A stretch of 34,109 bases of DNA from CAYRVF01 sp964427535 (GTDB lineage Bacteria; Chloroflexota; Ktedonobacteria; Ktedonobacterales; JADMIN01). Under the pieces are notes generated by a model that saw nothing but the letters and a program-made list of their open reading frames with translations, was not told the DNA's origin and did no database searches. Positions within the stretch are counted from its first letter, which is position 1, and every line of letters begins with the position of its first letter. Of this stretch, positions 32,041 to 34,109 are shown in pieces. The position numbers and the translations under genes are program-made. Where the stretch lies: positions 1-34,109 of the forward strand of contig CAYRVF010000052.1 in NCBI GenBank assembly GCA_964427535.1, written 5' to 3'.

Positions 32041-32098
32041 CAAGGCGGGCGGCTGAAGCCCCGCCTGGAGGCCTCCGGCCACGAAGCCTGCCTGCGTG
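32041..32098. repeat. Intergenic GC-rich repeat with gctgaagccccgcct core
   Basis: The stretch reads aggcgggcggctgaagcccc followed by gcctggaggcctccggccac and gaagcctgcctgcg. It has internal self-complementarity (aggcg/cgcct, ggaggcctcc) and the look of the aggcgggc...gaagccccgcct intergenic repeats I recall from Chloroflexota and other genomes. There is one copy in this window. Family membership is from memory. Confidence 0.35.
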
Positions 32099-32144
32099 GG
32101 TTGGGACGAGGGTACAGAACGGAATGCCGCACGGAAACGGAAAA

Positions 32145-32170
32145 GCCCCTCTCCCCGCAGGGAGAGGGGT
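32145..32170 (-). terminator. Intrinsic terminator of the 2-oxoacid dehydrogenase genes
   Basis: cccctctccc (32146-32155) pairs perfectly with gggagagggg (32160-32169) around a 4-nt loop. Read on the minus strand, downstream of the E2 gene stop at 32192, the stem is followed by cttttccgtttcc, a U-rich tract. This is the best classical terminator in the window. Confidence 0.7.
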
Positions 32171-32191
32171 TGGGGTGAGGCCCCTCACGCG

Positions 32192-33586
32192 TTACAACAC
32201 CAGGCCCATCGGTTCTTCGAGCAGGCGCTTGATCTCCTGCAGGAAGCGCGCCGAGATGGCGCCGTCGAGCACGCGATGGTCGGAGGAAAGCGTGACCTTC
32301 ATGCGGTCGCGCACCGTCACCTGGCCATCCACCACGACCGGCGTTGGTACGATCGCGCCCACGGCGAGAATCGCGGACTCCGGCGGGTTGATGATCGCGG
32401 TGAACTCCTCGACATCGAACATGCCCAGGTTGCTCACGCTGAACGTGCCGCCCGAGAACTCCTCCGGCTTGAGCTTGCCCGCGCGGGCGGCCTCCGCCAG
32501 ACGCCGCGACTCACGCGCGATGTCGAGCACGCCGCGCTTGTCGGCGTCGCGCACGACCGGCACGATGAGCCCCTGCTCCAGCGCGACCGCGATGCCGACG
32601 TTGACGTGCTTCTTGACCAGCAGGCGCTCGCCGTCGAATGAGGCGTTCACCTGGGGGAAGCGTGTCAGCGCGGCGGCGGCGGCCTTGACGATCAGGTCGT
32701 TGTAGCTGACTTTGACTGGCTCGGGCAGCGTCGCTGCGTAGTCGTTGATCGACGCGCGGAACTGCCCCAGCTTCGTCGTGTCGATGACGACCGTGACGTA
32801 GAAGTGCGGCACGGTCTGCATGCTCGCCTGCAACCGGCGCGCGATGGTGCGGCGCATGTTGCTCAGCGGCACCGCCTCGACTTCCTCGCCGGGCTGCGCG
32901 GCGGCCGGAAGCTGCGCGGGCTGGGCCTGCGGCACCGGCGCGTACTGGGCGGCCGTCTGCTGCGACGCGAGGTAGCTCTGCACGTCGTCACGGACGATGC
33001 GCCCACCGGGACCCGTGCCCGGAATCTGGCCGATGTCGAGATTGTGCTCGGCGGCGATGCGCCGGGCGATCGGGCTGATGAAGACACGGCCGTTGGTCTG
33101 CGCGGGCGCAGACGTAGGAGCGGCGCCGTTCATGGCCAGCGGCGCGTAGCCGTTGCTGGCAGGCGCTGGAGCGGCGCCGACTGGCGTCGGGGCAACCGGC
33201 TGCTCCGGCTCGGTGTGGCCCTCAGCTCCGAGCGGCTGGGCGACCGGCTGCGGCGCGATGATCTCCGGCGCGGCGTTGGCCTGGCTGCCAGGGGATGGCG
33301 GCGTCGCGGTCGCGCTCGGGCCGCCTGTGGCGTCGGCAGGCAGCGGCTCGCTCGGGCTACCGATCAGCGCGATGGGCGCGCCGATAGGCATCGTCGCGCC
33401 CGCGGGCACGAGAATCTTGCGCAGCGTGCCCTCGGAGAACGCCTCGACCTCGATGTTGACCTTCTCGGTCTCGATCTCGGCCAACGAGTCGCCCTTCGCG
33501 ATCTTGTCGCCCTCCTGCTTGATCCAGTTGAGGATCTTGCCCTCTTCCATCGTATCGCCGAGTTTCGGCATCACGACTGTATACAT
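32192..33586 (-). CDS. pdhC: Dihydrolipoamide acyltransferase (E2) of a 2-oxoacid dehydrogenase
   Basis: The E2 core of a 2-oxoacid dehydrogenase, transferring acyl groups from lipoamide to CoA. The 464-aa protein has one N-terminal lipoyl domain (1-78; MPKLGDTMEEGKI, lipoylated Lys42 in EIETEKVNIEVE), a Pro/Ala-rich swinging linker (80-165), a peripheral subunit-binding domain (169-206; SPIARRIAAEHNLDIGQIPG) and the catalytic domain (about 230-464) with His437 in SSDHRVLDG. The LGDTMEEGKI form favours pyruvate over branched-chain substrates, but this is not decisive. RBS taggagcgga precedes ATG 33586. It lies 12 nt after the E1-beta gene and is followed by the terminator at 32145-32170. Confidence 0.93.
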   Translation of the reverse strand: MYTVVMPKLGDTMEEGKILNWIKQEGDKIAKGDSLAEIETEKVNIEVEAFSEGTLRKILVPAGATMPIGAPIALIGSPSEPLPADATGGPSATATPPSPGSQANAAPEIIAPQPVAQPLGAEGHTEPEQPVAPTPVGAAPAPASNGYAPLAMNGAAPTSAPAQTNGRVFISPIARRIAAEHNLDIGQIPGTGPGGRIVRDDVQSYLASQQTAAQYAPVPQAQPAQLPAAAQPGEEVEAVPLSNMRRTIARRLQASMQTVPHFYVTVVIDTTKLGQFRASINDYAATLPEPVKVSYNDLIVKAAAAALTRFPQVNASFDGERLLVKKHVNVGIAVALEQGLIVPVVRDADKRGVLDIARESRRLAEAARAGKLKPEEFSGGTFSVSNLGMFDVEEFTAIINPPESAILAVGAIVPTPVVVDGQVTVRDRMKVTLSSDHRVLDGAISARFLQEIKRLLEEPMGLVL

Positions 33587-33598
33587 TGTCTTCCGCTC

Positions 33599-34109
33599 CT
33601 AGCGCGTGCCCGCGCGAGCCGGCACAATGGCCTTGACCGCCGCGATCACGTCGTCGCGGGAGGGCAGCGCGGCCCGTTCGAGGCTCTTGGAGTAGGGCAT
33701 CGGCACGTCCTTGCCCGTCACCAGGCCCACCGGCGCGTCGAGCCAGTCGAAGCCGTGCTCGTAGATCATCGACGAGAGGCCCTGGCCGGTGCCGAAGTAC
33801 TTCCAGCCCTCCTCGGCGATCACGGCGCGGTTCGTCTTCTTGATGGAGTCGAGGATCAGGTCGAGGTCGACCGGGCGGATCGAGCGGAGGTCGATCACCT
33901 CGGCGTCGATGCCCTCCTTCGCGAGCTCCTCGGCGGCCTGCAGGCTGATATGCACCATGCGCGAGAACGTCACGATGGTCACGTCCTTGCCCTCGCGCTT
34001 CACGATGCCCCGGTTCAGCGGCACGGTGTACTCGACGCCCTCCTCGGGCACCTCACCCTTCACGCTGTAGAGCAGCTCGTGCTCGACGAAGATGACGGGG
34101 TCGTCATCG
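33599..34109 (-). CDS. pdhB: 2-oxoacid dehydrogenase E1 component, beta subunit (partial)
   Basis: The C-terminal 170 residues of an E1-beta subunit; the gene continues past the right edge. The frame is open to the last bases, reading DDDPVIFVEHELLYSVKGE, the conserved substrate-channel segment, so the Met-initiated start at 34063 is not the true one. The transketolase C-terminal domain follows: EGKDVTIVTFSRMVHISLQA, DAEVIDLRSIRPVDLDLILD, VIAEEGWKYFGTGQGLSSMI and the terminal VGLVTGKDVPMPYSKSLERA. With E1-alpha it decarboxylates the 2-oxoacid using thiamine diphosphate and acylates the E2 lipoyl group. It is co-transcribed with the E2 gene. Confidence 0.92.
   Translation of the reverse strand, partial: DDDPVIFVEHELLYSVKGEVPEEGVEYTVPLNRGIVKREGKDVTIVTFSRMVHISLQAAEELAKEGIDAEVIDLRSIRPVDLDLILDSIKKTNRAVIAEEGWKYFGTGQGLSSMIYEHGFDWLDAPVGLVTGKDVPMPYSKSLERAALPSRDDVIAAVKAIVPARAGTR

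Noticed and set aside
1..34109. tRNA, rRNA, CRISPR arrays, transposases or replication origins
   Set aside because: Scanned for TPsiC-like arms, regular short repeats, DDE-type proteins and DnaA-box clusters; nothing convincing was seen by eye.

Overview
The window is GC-rich, densely coded bacterial chromosome. It holds 31 protein genes that I can support; the last one runs off the right edge. Several features point to a terrestrial Chloroflexota bacterium (Ktedonobacteria-like): an F420-type luciferase-like oxidoreductase, an ArsR regulator fused to DUF2087, a solute-binding protein held by an uncleaved-looking N-terminal helix rather than a lipobox, a short polyprenol-phosphate mannose synthase, and an ECF sigma/ABC-2 cassette. 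Actinomycetota is the main alternative. This placement is inference from gene style; no rRNA or other marker gene is present. I saw no tRNA, rRNA, CRISPR array or transposase.

Layout. 1-586: no recognisable gene. 587-8095 (+): a tightly coupled branched-chain amino acid (Liv) ABC transporter operon, livH-livM-livG-livF, followed by a 595-aa exported protein of unknown function, a zinc-ribbon/membrane protein and the solute-binding protein. Four junctions are ATGA overlaps. LivF carries an extra C-terminal segment that looks like a ribbon-helix-helix domain. A perfect 16-bp hairpin closes the operon. 8296-11618: a small membrane protein, an ArsR-DUF2087 repressor divergent from a site-2 protease with CBS domains, and an F420-type oxidoreductase. 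11889-13235: a geranylgeranyl-reductase-like flavoprotein. 13317-17240 (+): an ECF sigma factor, a membrane protein with an anti-sigma-like N-terminus, two more membrane subunits and an ABC ATPase.

17231-17521 is a MITE-like hairpin-rich element with 16-bp terminal inverted repeats. 17542-23672 (-): S9 peptidase, a small unknown protein, a response regulator/GGDEF protein, a Nudix hydrolase, serine acetyltransferase and a PEP mutase/isocitrate lyase family enzyme. 24000-27846 (+): a transmembrane PP2C phosphatase whose outer domain looks like a dead trypsin-like protease, and an unknown proline-rich protein. 28012-31915 (-): polyprenol-phosphate mannosyltransferase, Crp/Fnr regulator, two GNAT acetyltransferases and a SnoaL-like protein. 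32192-34109 (-): E2 and E1-beta of a 2-oxoacid (probably pyruvate) dehydrogenase.

The most promising leads are the extended Liv operon with a LivF-RHH fusion, the PP2C with a pseudo-protease sensor, the sigma-factor/ABC cassette with a candidate ECF promoter, and the tandem palindromes shared by the ArsR-DUF2087 and site-2 protease promoters. Several intergenic gaps also share pyrimidine/purine hairpins that look like one dispersed repeat family. All functional statements rest on motif reading; no database search was run.
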